Source: Trichobilharzia regenti (Eukaryota > Platyhelminthes > Trematoda > Strigeidida > Schistosomatidae). Taken from it: a DNA stretch of 64,000 nt. The notes under the pieces are model-generated. The model saw nothing but the letters and a program-made list of their open reading frames with translations, did not search any database and was not told where the DNA came from. Positions 21,693-34,330 of this stretch are shown piece by piece. How positions within the stretch are numbered: the first letter of the stretch is position 1; every line of letters starts with the position of its first letter. The stretch spans positions 88,196,721 through 88,260,720 of the forward strand of contig OX235263.1 in the NCBI GenBank assembly GCA_944472135.2, in the 5' to 3' direction. Made by a program: the position numbers and the translations under genes.

Positions 21693-22090
21693 TCACTAGC
21701 GACTGGCCCTATTCAGGCAGTTAACCTGGGGTTCTATTGGGAATCTGTGATCAGTAGGGTGCAGAAAGTTAAAGGTGAGAACAGTTACTCATCAAAAAAG
21801 ACATTGCGAAGTGGTCGCACTATGTCATGAATTGGCAGAAGTTGGAATGCATGGGTTGACCATTGGATCGGGTCCCCCCGGCTTAATCGTCTACGAGTTT
21901 ACCCTGTAACTAAAGTGTCCTGGGTCCAAACCCTTGCAGTGGGTGCGTACTGATGAAGGGTCCCAAACTAGGCCGACGAAACAGCTGTCCACTGCTTCCA
22001 GCTGGTTTTTCACTGGTTCTCTAACTGATGTCAGCTCATACTGAAATCCTCCAACCAACCAGTCAAACTAAATCCCTACAAAAAATCAAT
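21693..22090 (+). mobile_element. Smalpha-like SINE: spacer plus right arm of a dimer
   Basis: Begins in the dimer spacer (ctagcgactggccctattcaggcag) and continues through the right arm: A-box region (ccggcttaatcgtctacgag), B box (gggtccaaacccttg), hammerhead-like motif from 21948 (CTGATGA present, stem II GTCCC/AGGCC disturbed, GAAA present at 21978) and tail (aaatccctacaaa). The left arm is missing, a 5' truncation in the plus sense. Confidence 0.75.
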
Positions 22091-22102
22091 GCTGGAATAT
22101 CT

Positions 22103-22345
22103 ATGCGTCGGTTGTACAGAGGTAGAATTCTCGCCGACCACTCATATGGCCCGGGGTTCGATCCTTGGCTACAGGCCCACTCCTTTACCTTGCTAAGCCA
22201 GTAGTAAGACTGATAAGGAGGGAAAGTTGGGCATGAGGCTAACAACTCCATCCTGTAGAAATAAACACTGCTATGGAAACTTCAAGCCTGTAGCTTGAAG
22301 CCCTATGTTCCATTGAGAACGCGAAGGAATAAAAAAAGAAAAATC
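22103..22345 (+). mobile_element. SINE-B copy
   Basis: Has the head tgcgtcggttgtacagagg with B box ggggttcgatcc, body (aggctaacaactccatcctg) and an A-rich end (gaaggaataaaaaaagaaaaa). Confidence 0.8.
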
Positions 22346-22842
22346 ATTATTCTCGATGGCAGTTTATGCCAATACGTGAGATGACCGTTTTTTAATGGTT
22401 TCCTTGGCCCATAAAATGTTCTCCAGAACTTTTTCTCCTTGCAATTCAACCAAATGTTGTAATTTTCTCCAAGGAGTCGAATAAATGATATCATAATAGA
22501 TTGGTTTGCGTTTCAAGTCAGATAGAACTGTGTATCACGATCTACTGTCATTTTATACTTTATTTGAATACATTAGACGAGAAGAAAATATCATGCAATG
22601 AACTCCATTGAAAATTCTGCATATTAAATAAACACCGTCTTGAATAAAGCTGTTATTCATAAGTTATCCATGCTTTGTAACTGACTACTGAATAAAATTA
22701 AGTAGGCTAGGCAGAAAAAGATGAAATTTTCTCGAAGATGTTCATTCCTTCGCACTAAAAGTGGATAATTCTTGTAGTCATTGCTAAACAACTTATAAAA
22801 GTCATACCATGTTATTTAAATACCATTAATTATCCCGGAGGG
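22346..22842. other. Unassigned sequence
   Basis: No recognised feature. Confidence 0.4.
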
Positions 22843-22933
22843 TCTTTAAAATACACAAACCTCATTTATATATAGATGACTATGTCATATTTGGGATCAA
22901 TGATTTGCATAACTTTGAACATTTGAATAAATG
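22843..22933 (+). pseudogene. Possible RT fragment with YIDD-like box
   Basis: The frame ending at 22933 reads HLYIDDYVIFGIND and then FEHLNK before a stop. A Y-hydrophobic-DD box followed by V-F-G and EHL is typical of Ty3/gypsy-type reverse transcriptases. Only about 30 codons are available and no upstream RT motif is visible, so chance resemblance is possible. Confidence 0.3.
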
Positions 22934-22939
22934 ATTTAC

Positions 22940-23165
22940 AATTTATTGTGGATTCCATCTAGTCGGGTGTGAGAACAGATACTATCCATCTACATTAGGT
23001 AGCTGTGGTGCCATATACTGGAAATCGTTCGGGGTTAGGAGTCATGGGGTAGTGGATTCCGTCTAAGTAGGTAAATGGTTAATGCGTTCACCTCATGACC
23101 GGCATACGATCTCCAGCAGTCTGATGGGTTCGCGCTGAAGAAGACTCCAAGAAGTGGGATGAAAC
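22940..23165 (+). mobile_element. tRNA-headed SINE of a separate type with hammerhead-like tail
   Basis: An A-box-like ggtaaatggttaatgcg (near 23062) and B-box-like gatgggttcgcgc (near 23122) are followed directly by gctgaagaagactcc...gggatgaaactc. This could be a CTGAAGA core, a weak stem II and GAAA. A 20-base stretch near 22950 recurs imperfectly at 23050. No other full copy is visible in the window. Confidence 0.4.
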
Positions 23166-23314
23166 TCATGCTAATTCGTTATTTTTTAATGATTTTATAC
23201 CTTAGTAGCTTCCCCGAATGGAATGGGTAAGCTAAAGTTGTCACTGTCAAGAATTTTATATTGAAAAATATCTTGTAAAATTTGATGGTAATATGAAAGT
23301 CTAGGTCACGCTAT

Positions 23315-24480
23315 ATAATAGTAATAATAGTAGTTATAATTTACTTTATTCCAAAACAGGCAGTACTTATAAAACAGAATGGAATTCTCAGCATTTGTCA
23401 CAGTAATACATCTGATTTACTCAAAATATAAATAAAATTAAAAATTAAAACAAAATTTACCAGAGGAATTTGTTCACATTTACGATATAAAGTCAAAAAT
23501 ATTCGAAGTACTAATTGAGAATATTAAATATAATAATAATAACAGTGGGTTTGTTTCAAAAAGCATTGTCGATTCAGTTTGGAGACTTTAGCATGTTATA
23601 GATTATTGGATCTAATGTTTTGTCGATACAGTATGGTGAGGGGAAATACAAAATCAACAGTTATGCCACAGCTTAAACGATGTTCACGCTTATGAAAAAT
23701 AAATAAAAACAAAAAATTGAGAGGATTATAAATATAAGAAATACAATAACAATAAAGTTTGGTACTGTAAGGGTGGAAGAAATGGTATATTTAGTAGTGC
23801 AAAGGAGGTTAGTTAGTTCATGCTTGACACCATTTTCATCACATAAAGTACGTGCTAAATATGGCATAGTAGAATTTTTATACTTAGACGTACATGCGTA
23901 AATTCTTCTAAAAAGACTCCTTGTTTTACCTAAGGAGACACAAGGTTGGAACTCCGGGTAGAGTGGGTGCTCAGAGTCTGACAAAATTCCTTTAGCAAAT
24001 TTGTTGCATGAAATTAAGTGGCTATCAATGGCGATGTCAACGATCGATATGGCCCAATGGGATACCACTCGTCCTACCGACAGTCTTCAGAGTTCTACGA
24101 AGTGTGACATAGTCTTTTTTAAGCAAACCAGGAAAGAATAATGGTGAACAGTAAAGAACAATAGGTAAAATACGCGAGTTGACAAACTGTAAGAGGAGGG
24201 CTTGGGTTATGCCTAAGTGCCTCAACTTATTAATGTAAAAAGTCAGACGAAATATTCTTTTAGAAATCGCTAAGACATGGGAAGACCAGGATAGGTCAGA
24301 AGGGAAAGAATTAATCCAAGATACTTAACTTCAGACTTGATTTCTATATCAGTATCATTAATTGTGCAACGGTTATAGGAACCAACAGCTTCATTTAACT
24401 TTTGTTTACATCGGAAACTGAAATTAACACTCTGACATTTGGAAGGTTAATGCGAAAGCATAGACCTAGTCAAAACTGAG
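23315..24480 (-). mobile_element. CR1-like non-LTR retrotransposon, 3' part
   Basis: The minus strand encodes, with frame changes, VNFSFRCKQKLNEAVG (near 24420), EIKSEVKYLGLILSP, RIFRLTFYINKL, ILPIVLYCSPLFFPGLLKKDY (24150) and TLRRTLKTVGRTSGIP (24100). KSILSD/GILSDSEHPLYP, SLGKTRSLFRRIYACTSKY and MPYLARTLCDE (23860) follow, then a 3' UTR ending in a TAT/TAA trinucleotide tail at 23315-23335. It is 5'-truncated and closely related to 56.7-58.07 kb. CR1 affinity is inferred; jockey-type is possible. Confidence 0.75.
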
Positions 24481-25136
24481 GATATATGCAATCTGTTGAC
24501 TGACTTCAATAGTAAATATCAAAGGTACAATAATGTAACCCATCCATAGACTGATTATTTAAATCAATAATTATGGTTCCTCTCCTAATATATGCATATA
24601 CACATACGCATGTGATTGGTTAGTTCAAGCCTCATCGACTAATTGCTTACACTGTGTATAAATGAGCACAGAACGTAGGCTATTATTCTCCCCCCTAAAA
24701 CTATTCCCAGTTAACCTGAACGTTGACTCCTGTCACCTTAAATAGACAAAGGTCTTTTCTTTTTTCTTAATACACCAGTAATCTGACACCTATCAAGCCG
24801 TCACTAGTTGACGAGAATTTATGACATTTATGGTCAACTAAGGCGAATTTCAGGACAGCCGAAAACTAGTTAAAGTGGAGAGTGAAAAGTCACACTACAT
24901 TACATAGACATATGTTTTCAAAACTGAGAAATATGAAGCGTTTGTTAGCTGAATATATATATACTGAGAAGATCTACAAGTCTCAATGATATTTCAAATT
25001 AGGTCACTTATGAATGAGTCTCCGCTACAAACTAGGCTAAATACGGAAATTATAATACTACCAGCCATACCATTTGTTAAGGTCTGTATTATAAATGAGT
25101 TTCCATAACTTTTATGATAATTATTTTATTTATTAT
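24481..25136. other. Unassigned sequence
   Basis: AT-rich, with no recognised family. Confidence 0.45.
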
Positions 25137-26062
25137 GTAGTCAGACAGACAACGGGCAATGAGAAAACAGACATAAAATGGACTCACACAAAATACTTGG
25201 AGGATCTGGAGTTCACCGATGATTTGTGTCTGATTTCTCACAAGCTGAAAGATATGCAAGTGAAAAGAAACAAATTAGCAGAAGAAGAATTCAAAGAAGA
25301 TAGGACTTCAGGTGAACATAGAGAACACAGAAGTCTGTGATGAAGATTCCTGGTCAACACCAACAGCAACAACAACAACAGACAAAAAGCAGTATAAATG
25401 GGAGAAACCTGAAAGAAACAACCTCCTTTACCTACCGAGACCTAGGAAGCATTGCTTCAAATACAGGCAGAAATGACGAGGATATCAAAGCGAGAAAATC
25501 AAGACAGACTTTCATTACCCTTAAGTGTGTGTGGAAGTCAACAGTACTCAGCATCCAAAATAAGATCCGGATTTTCATTTCCAATGTGAAGTCAGTGCTA
25601 CTTACTATATGGATCAGAGACTTGGCGCGTCATGAAGATCACCTCAAACAAACTACAGAACTTCATTAACAGCTGTCTTCGCTCAATACTTTGCTCAAGA
25701 TCAGATGGCTGGACAGAAAAGATCAGAAACAGGGATCTCTGACAATGAGCGAACCAACCAGGAACCGATTGTGCAACAAATAAGCAGAAAGAAATGGAGG
25801 TGAATTGGATTGGCCATATTCTGAGGAAATCATCAAGTGACATCACTTGACAAGCCCTCGAGTGGAACCCGAAAAGGAAGTGGTGAGTTAGTTGGTCGTC
25901 CAAGGGTGACTTGGAGGAGTTCATATGAAGAGGAGATGAAAACATGTGAGCAGACTTGGAGCGGGGTGAAAAAGTTGGCAGAAAACCGAACGCAATGGAG
26001 ACTTTGGCGGCTGAAGCCCTATGCTCCTCCAGGAATTAAAGCATATAATAATAAAAATAATA
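25137..26062 (+). mobile_element. RTE-like retrotransposon remnant, motif C to 3' end
   Basis: Text runs VRQTTGNEKTDIKWTHTK, LEDLEFTDDLCLISHKL (motif C with FTDD), SINGRNLKETTSFTYRD (25390), NKIRIFISNVKSVLLTIW (25560) and RKKWR-IGHILRKSSSD (25790). WRSSYEEEMKTCEQTWSG (25912) and NRTQWRLWRLKP lead to an AATAATAAAAATAATAA tail at 26062. Frames are broken by a stop at 25338 and several shifts. The replacement of the first residue before DD and the truncation make it inactive. Confidence 0.85.
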
Positions 26063-26127
26063 ACTGTAGTCTGTCTAAGAAACGAAATCCTATGACGAGT
26101 ATATCGCCATTTAGTTAAGCGGTTAGC

Positions 26128-26444
26128 TTTGAATGTGACCACAGATAGATATCAGTTAGAGAACCATTGAAAATTATCAGAGAGTACTACTGGATTACTG
26201 TTTCGTCCTAGCCTAGGACTGATGGTCAGTGCTCACCCAGCGGGGGTTGAACCCAGAACCTTTCGGTTACAAGTCAAGCTCTTAGACTGTTCAACCAGTG
26301 GGACCCAACTCAATAGCCCATAAGATCATGAATTGGCAAAAGTTGGAATTCATGCGCTGGTCGGTCACTGAGTTGGTTTCCGGTGGCTGAATAGTTAACC
26401 AGCTTTCCTTATAACAGGGAGGTCCTGGGTTCAACCTTCATTAG
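26128..26444. mobile_element. Smalpha-like inverted-dimer SINE, left portion (split by LTR element)
   Basis: The minus arm (26140-26310: terminal block atatcagttagagaaccattg, hammerhead-like motif near 26186-26235, B-box complement gttgaaccc) and a short spacer (aagttggaattcatgcgctgg) run into the plus arm's A and B boxes (ggtggctgaatagttaacc, gggttcaacc). An LTR-derived element then interrupts it, and the arm resumes at 26993. Confidence 0.75.
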
Positions 26445-26449
26445 GTAAG
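26445..26449 (+). repeat. Target-site duplication, left copy (LTR element)
   Basis: GTAAG is repeated at 26993-26997 directly after the element's terminal CA. Five bases is typical of Ty3/gypsy integrases. Confidence 0.75.
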
Positions 26450-26992
26450 TGATATGTATCCACATATATATATTTATGTGTGTGTGTATGTTGGTCTCTC
26501 TTTCTGTTTGCTCGCTTAGTCTGTGACCATTTCACTGGTATGAACTTATCTCCTTTATCAATGTATATTCTCCTTATATTATATTATGTATAATATGAGT
26601 GTTTGTTGACAGTCCGTAGCTTGGTGACATATATCCATATATGGTTGTTCACATGTCTGCTATATTCGCTATGTATATTTGGATCGACACTCCATTATAA
26701 TTAGCCATTCATGTTAAGACTGTCTAATGATTTTTCCCACGCTTTGTCTGGAACATTCATATATATTTCGCATTCACAATTTGTGTAACTACTTTACTTA
26801 CTTATCACTTTGGTGTGAGACCAATTATTTTCGTCTCCTTGTGTTTGGACAATAGAAGTATCATCGCAAACCTAGTGGTCTTCTGATTTCCGCCTTCTCG
26901 CGTCAGGACTATTAGTTTCTCGACCAGACCATAATAATAAACTTAGCGACGAGTACATAACAATTTGGCGACGGGGAAACTAGTACATAACA
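26450..26992 (+). mobile_element. LTR retrotransposon deletion derivative (LTR, PBS-like stub, LTR end)
   Basis: The element starts TGATATGTA and ends TACATAACA, an imperfect terminal inverted repeat with TG...CA ends. A first LTR appears to run 26450-26962, with an AATAAA at about 26936 and the end gtacataaca. It is followed by atttggcgacggggaaac, whose tggcgac resembles a tRNA primer-binding site, and then by a second gtacataaca (26983-26992). This fits a provirus that lost all internal sequence and nearly the whole 3' LTR, keeping its last 10 bases. The 5-bp TSD is intact. Confidence 0.7.
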
Positions 26993-26997
26993 GTAAG
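26993..26997 (+). repeat. Target-site duplication, right copy (LTR element)
   Basis: GTAAG, matching 26445-26449. Confidence 0.75.
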
Positions 26998-27121
26998 CAT
27001 TGGAACTGAGTTCCAAGCTGCACAGAAACAGTTGTCCAGTACTCCTTGTTAGTTTTCAATGGTTCTCTATCTCATATCAATCCGTGATCACACCTGAAAC
27101 AAATCACAATCCCTACAAAAG
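26998..27121 (+). mobile_element. Smalpha-like SINE, right arm resumed after LTR element
   Basis: Carries the 3' half of the hammerhead-like motif (agaaacagttgtccagtactcc), the family block tcaatggttctctatctcatatcaatccgtgatcac and the tail caatccctacaaaa. It completes the arm begun at about 26370. Confidence 0.75.
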
Positions 27122-27159
27122 GTAACCTTCGAAAATTGCCTGATCAGCATTAAGGTTTC

Positions 27160-27372
27160 ATAATTTAAACAAAGAAAGAAGAAACATTGGCGCAAAATAA
27201 TCTGGATCCATTTTATTTCGTTGGTTCTCATCATCTGCTTACAACCCGAATTTTTCAAAAAAAATAAAAAGTGTACAATTTTAACAAACCTTTGTCCATT
27301 GGAAAGCACACTGTCAAAGCGTCATAGTAAAATAAGGCATTGAGATTTAAAGGGTGTCTAAAGTGCAGTAAA
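27160..27372 (+). repeat. Inverted-repeat arm, partner at 28028-28243
   Basis: About 213 bases are matched, inverted, at 28028-28243 with about 93% identity by eye. The match includes long identical blocks such as gcaaaataatctggatcc and gtacaattttaacaaacc. The ORF-like frames in the two arms are the same frame and its mirror. Confidence 0.85.
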
Positions 27373-28027
27373 AGAGTGATAGGTACCCCTCACATGTTGC
27401 CTCCAACTGTGTATACAAATTCACATGTATCTGCGGGACCAGTTACATTCGAAGAACAGAGAGGAGAGCCTACGTCAGATTCTGCGAACATGTACCAAGA
27501 AGCCTCTGGTTAAAGGGACCAAATTGTTTAAGCTCTTCAATCTCCAAACACCTGATTGATATAGGACACCGAGTAGATGTGCTGGAATCATTCAAAATAA
27601 CTAACAGACAAAGTACATCAAGTCTTCTCAGGTTTGCTGAGGCTATAGCAATAAAACGACTGAAGCCTGATTTATGCGTCCAAAAAGAATCCGTTGTTGG
27701 ACTTCAATCACCCTGATGACTCACTTCTTAGTAACTCTTTGTTTTCTAATTTTGTTAACTTATCTTTTCACTCCACCCCCTCCCTTCATTTATCGCTTAA
27801 CTCTTTTAAGAGATGCTTTTTCTTGATCTTCTGAGTTCTGCTCACCGTATTACATCATCAACTTCTCATCTGACTTCATGTGCACCGAAATTGTAAAATT
27901 TTTATCTTCTCTTATCTGATTACGTAACTGTTGCTAATTTTCTTTTGTTACCACCCCAACAACACAGCTGTCAATAAAAAGTTTTTCAAGAAACTTCTCT
28001 CTACCAAGATACATATATATATGTCGT
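27373..28027 (+). mobile_element. Penelope-like element, group 3, GIY-YIG domain fragment
   Basis: A largely open frame from 27408 to about 27719 encodes VYKFTCICGTSYIRRTERRAYVRF (GIY-YIG start; Y and I kept, the usual Gly replaced by Arg), CEHVPRSLWLKG, SISKHLIDIGHRVDVLESFKI, SSLLRFAEAIAIKRLKPDLC and a natural-looking stop after GLQSP. A T-rich 3' region follows to 28027. It sits exactly between the two inverted arms. RT is missing. Confidence 0.75.
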
Positions 28028-28243
28028 AACACTTTAGACACCCTGTAAATCTCATCGCCTTATTTTACTACGACGCTTTGACAGTATGCTCTCCAATGGA
28101 CAAAGGTTTGTTAAAATTGTACACTTTTTATTTTTTTTGAAAAATTGGGGTTGTACGCAGCTGATGAGAACCGGCGAAATAAAATGGATCCAGATTATTT
28201 TGCGCCAATGTTTCTTCTTTCTTTGTTCATATTTATAAAAGGG
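28028..28243 (-). repeat. Inverted-repeat arm, partner at 27160-27372
   Basis: Inverted partner of the left arm, starting at the shared acactttagacaccct. Confidence 0.85.
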
Positions 28244-28594
28244 AATCATAGTATGAAATTTCATAATTTAGCCAGTAAATCACAAGACTTTCTAATTCAC
28301 AGGTTACCGATCTAAATCCACTTTCAGCAGCCATGTCTTACTAGATCGCTAGGTGTTTCTCCTCAATTTTCAAACTCCTCAAAGCCTTCAAGTTAGAGTG
28401 CCACCGAAAACAATGAGACGACACTGAGAAGTTAGACAAAACTTAGAATTCAAGAGTCAGTGAATATAGATTAAACGCTTGTCCTGCTAACTGTCTAGTA
28501 ACTTTTGCATATTTAATTATTCTATGTATAATCTAAGATAGTGTAATCAAATCTACATAGAAAACTCATTTTACAGAGGTCACTGAATAATGAA

Positions 28595-28760
28595 TGGCTA
28601 GAGGGGTTCGCTTGAAAATCTATAGTTCAATTTCTGATAGGCGAGTAGGTGTGTGCTGATGACGAGTTCAAAACTGTGGCGAAATAGATGTCCAGTACTC
28701 CCCAGCTGTCAATAACTCTTAAAACTGTTCTTGGATCGTGACTATATCACCACTTGAAAA
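28595..28760 (+). mobile_element. Smalpha-like SINE arm with both hammerhead core strands intact
   Basis: The head is mostly lost (ggggttcgcttg may be the B box). The hammerhead-like tail at 28650-28698 has core CTGATGA (28656-28662), GAAA (28681-28684) and a GTC cleavage triplet (28690-28692) followed by CAGTAC. Stem I lacks its GTACTG partner (gtgtgtg instead) and stem II has only weak pairs, so activity is doubtful although the catalytic core is unmutated. Confidence 0.6.
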
Positions 28761-29124
28761 CTCCGATTATCTATCACATTCTCTTCGTTAATATTGTTTA
28801 TATTGTTGATAAGATGATAAGAGAGGGAGAGAGAGAAAAATGCGTGAGTGTGAGTGTGTGTGATCCACTCTACGTCATATTGATGCATCATGTGTAGATA
28901 TAAAAATGTGTCTACTTACTGTCTATGAAAAACGAAACTAAAAACAAAACTCAAGACTATGAAAAATGCTGTAACATGTAAAGAACATTAAAAATAATAA
29001 TGATAAAACAGTAGAAAAATTTTGACGTATATTAACACTCTATACTTAAAACATTATTAATTATTCATTTATTCAGAAGAAAATTGGCATAAACAATTTA
29101 AGATTTATTTACTTATTGAGTGAG
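28761..29124. other. Unassigned sequence with GA and GT runs
   Basis: GA-rich at 28807-28836, then GTGT at 28848-28862. No family was recognised. Confidence 0.5.
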
Positions 29125-31703
<2,579 letters not shown>

Positions 31704-32117
31704 AGGGAGAGATATTAAAATTAGGACGTGAGTGTTTCTTTCACAGATTAGAAATTACGTGCATTAAGACTGTCATTTGTTTTTTTTACATTCATTAAAT
31801 TTCTTGAATTATTTAGTTTATTTATTATCAGGAGAATATTTTGTGTTAATGGCGACAATGGCTGCATAAAGAATGAGATAATTCAACAACGTGTCAACAC
31901 ATTCCACTCTATCTTAGTATACGCCTCCTCCAATATTATCTCTAACAAATGGAAAGCAATTTGATAAAGGTAATACGTGTTTGACTCTTTTGTATTGTTG
32001 GAATTCTAGTTATCATGTAGATAAGCAAAAGATTGCTTTGTATGCAAAAATCGGAATCCTTCAAACATTTTCAGGATGTTTTCAACTAATTTATTGTTTT
32101 GTTTTGTTTTTACTCTT
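31704..32117. other. Unassigned sequence 3' of the TTAG array
   Basis: AT-rich, with no recognised family. Confidence 0.45.
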
Positions 32118-32320
32118 GCCTTGGTGGCACGATTGTTAGGACTCTCGCTAACCATGCACATGATCCGGGGTTCGACCCCCTGCCGACGCACACCTGATAT
32201 CGGTGGTCGGCCTGAGAAATTTGGGCTACCGATATCACATGCTGAAAATTCCATACTTGTATCAAAATTACTGTGTGATCTCAAGCTATAATCAAAAAAA
32301 TAATAAAAATAAGTAAAACT
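32118..32320 (+). mobile_element. SINE-C copy
   Basis: The tRNA-like head (ttggtggcacgattgttagg, B box ggggttcgaccccc) is close to the SINE-B head. The body is specific (cctgatatcggtggtcggcc, aaatttgggctaccgatatc, ctgtgtgatctcaagctat) and the end is A/T-rich (aatcaaaaaaataataaaaata). The body has an internal inverted pair gatatcggt/accgatatc that could form a hairpin. Other copies are at 34.1 and 44.4 kb. Confidence 0.85.
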
Positions 32321-32894
32321 TTTCTGTTTCTTAGGTGTCTTACATAATATCAGATTCATTTCGCAACCTGATTACAAGTTACTCAATAAATTACTTAATT
32401 CACATTACTTATCCTACCAGGGACTGAATTCAGGATTTTCAGATTACAATGTTTCAATCACTTGGTTGGCTTGGTTAATTGTAATTCCTGTTACTTCGTG
32501 ACAGAAATGAATACTTTTTTAAAGAGGACAATTCATCCATTTTTTCATTTTCATTTTCAATTTCTAGGTACTTTTATTTTTAAACAGAATGATTCGATAG
32601 TACCTCTTGAATTTAAGCTTCGCGTTATTCGTTAAAATAGCTATCCACACTAGATTCAAAGATGCATATTTCGTCTTGTTTGAGACTCCTCGCGCCAGAT
32701 GTACATGGGTCCATCGTATAGGATGGTGTTCCCAGCAATAGTTGTTGGTGTTTGAAACAAATAAGTATTTGGTTCGAATCTCTGTGATAAGGCCCTCAGT
32801 CACTGCTGATACAATTACCATGTCCAGCTGTCGAGAGCCAAATGAGACGCGAGACTTGATGCCTAAATTCCGTGGTTATCTACCACAAACCAAG
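32321..32894. other. Unassigned sequence
   Basis: A minus-strand 85-codon frame (32564-32821) and a B-box-like ggttcgaatc at 32772 were examined. Neither is supported by a partner motif or a second copy. Confidence 0.4.
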
Positions 32895-32906
32895 TAATAG
32901 TAATTA
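32895..32906 (+). repeat. Target-site duplication, left copy
   Basis: The twelve bases taatagtaatta recur exactly at 33378-33389. Confidence 0.8.
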
Positions 32907-33377
32907 CATAGAGGATTTCATCATGAGCTGACATCAGTTAGAGAACCACTGGAAAACCTGGAAACACTGGACAGCTGTTTCATCCTAATTTGGGACTCTC
33001 CATCAGTACGCACCCACATCTCCAGGTTCGAGCCAAGGACCTTCTGTTTACAAGGCTAGCGGGCTCTTAAACCATTGAGCCACTGGGATCCGATCCAATG
33101 GTCGTTGAATTCTAACTTCTGGCAATTCACGACATAGCGCGACCATTTGGGGATGTCTTCTTTGATGAGTTACTGCCTCATCTCCAACCTGTTGTGCCCT
33201 ACTGGTCATGGCTCGCCTTGTAACCAGAAGGTCCAGGGTTCGAACCCTGGTGGTGGGTGCGTACTGATGAAGAGTCACAAACTAGGACGGTTCCAACGGT
33301 TCTCTAACTGATGTCGACTCATGATGAAATCCTCCATGCAATCAAACAAAATCCCTACAAAACCAAAACTTGAAAAA
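32907..33377. mobile_element. Smalpha-like inverted-dimer SINE with rearranged spacer
   Basis: The minus arm spans 32912-33100 (hammerhead-like at about 32965-33010, core CTGATGG; B-box complement gttcgagcc). The spacer appears in the opposite sense to the 14.9-kb dimer (gcgcgaccatttggggatg, cctactggtcatgg). The plus arm (33210-33377) has lost its A box but keeps the B box (gggttcgaaccctgg), a truncated hammerhead and the tail aaaatccctacaaaacc. It is flanked by perfect 12-bp TSDs. Confidence 0.85.
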
Positions 33378-33389
33378 TAATAGTAATTA
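33378..33389 (+). repeat. Target-site duplication, right copy
   Basis: Matches 32895-32906. Confidence 0.8.
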
Positions 33390-34135
33390 ATTGATTAATT
33401 GTCCTTAAATTTGATTAAAGTTGATAAGTTGTAGACATGCGGAGTATGAAAAGATCAATTTATTATTCTATACGTATCATAACACTTTCTACTCCTTGAA
33501 ATAACAAGTCTTCATCGACACGGAGTTTATTACACTCCACGTTTCAGTGATGTTATTTGTTAAATCGTGAGTAGCCGTAGATTTCAAATGACACGTTAGA
33601 ATTCTATTTTAGATCTATGATGGTTTTCCAGTCAGGGATGCACACCCCTCCAGTTGATGGGATCCTAGAAACAAAGAATCGCCTATCCTTCATTGCTAGC
33701 CATTCATTATTCAACCAAATAATACCAGGTTAACCTGAATACACTGGGAACTCCATATATTAGTAAACAGCTAACATTTTAAAACAAGCAAAAAATGTGG
33801 TTAATAAAGCAGGATTTAATGAATTCATCAAATTTCGGTAGAACTCGTCATCTGCTCAGTACTCTACATACACGAATATATATACACTTTTGAAATTACA
33901 TTGGGAGATATAAGACTGATAAGTAAACAAACTACAGTGAATTAGTCATGCAGAAAGACAGGTGTGGACGAATGTTTTCCAGGTCATGCTCAAATAGATA
34001 AGGAGAGAGAGAGAGAGTATGAGAGATCAAAACTAAGATGAATTGCACTACGCTTCAATTACATCACTTAGATAAACAATTAGTCATTAGAGAATATAAC
34101 AAGAATTGCAAACAGACTAATACCAATAGTAATAG
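33390..34135. other. Unassigned sequence
   Basis: No recognised feature except a GA run near 34000-34018. Confidence 0.45.
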
Positions 34136-34330
34136 TAGCACAGCGGTTACGACTCTCGCCGACCATGCACATGGTCTGGGGTTCGACCCCCTACCGACGC
34201 ACACCTGATATCAGTGGTCGGCCTGCAAAATTTGGGCTACCGATATCAAATGCTGAAAATTCTATACCTGTACCAAAAATACTGTGTGATCTCAAGCTAT
34301 AATCAAAATAAAATAAATTATAATAACAAT
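34136..34330 (+). mobile_element. SINE-C copy
   Basis: The head gcacagcggttacgactctcgccg with B box ggggttcgacccc is followed by the body (cctgatatcagtggtcggcctg, ctaccgatatc) and an end aatcaaaataaaataaa. It is close to the 32.1-kb copy. Confidence 0.85.

Noticed and set aside
28052..28264. 70-codon minus frame similar to 27088-27309
   Set aside because: Both lie in the two inverted-repeat arms and are mirror images of one another. No domain is present.
32564..32821. 85-codon minus frame as a host exon
   Set aside because: No recognisable domain, splice signals not convincing, no partner exon. It remains unassigned.
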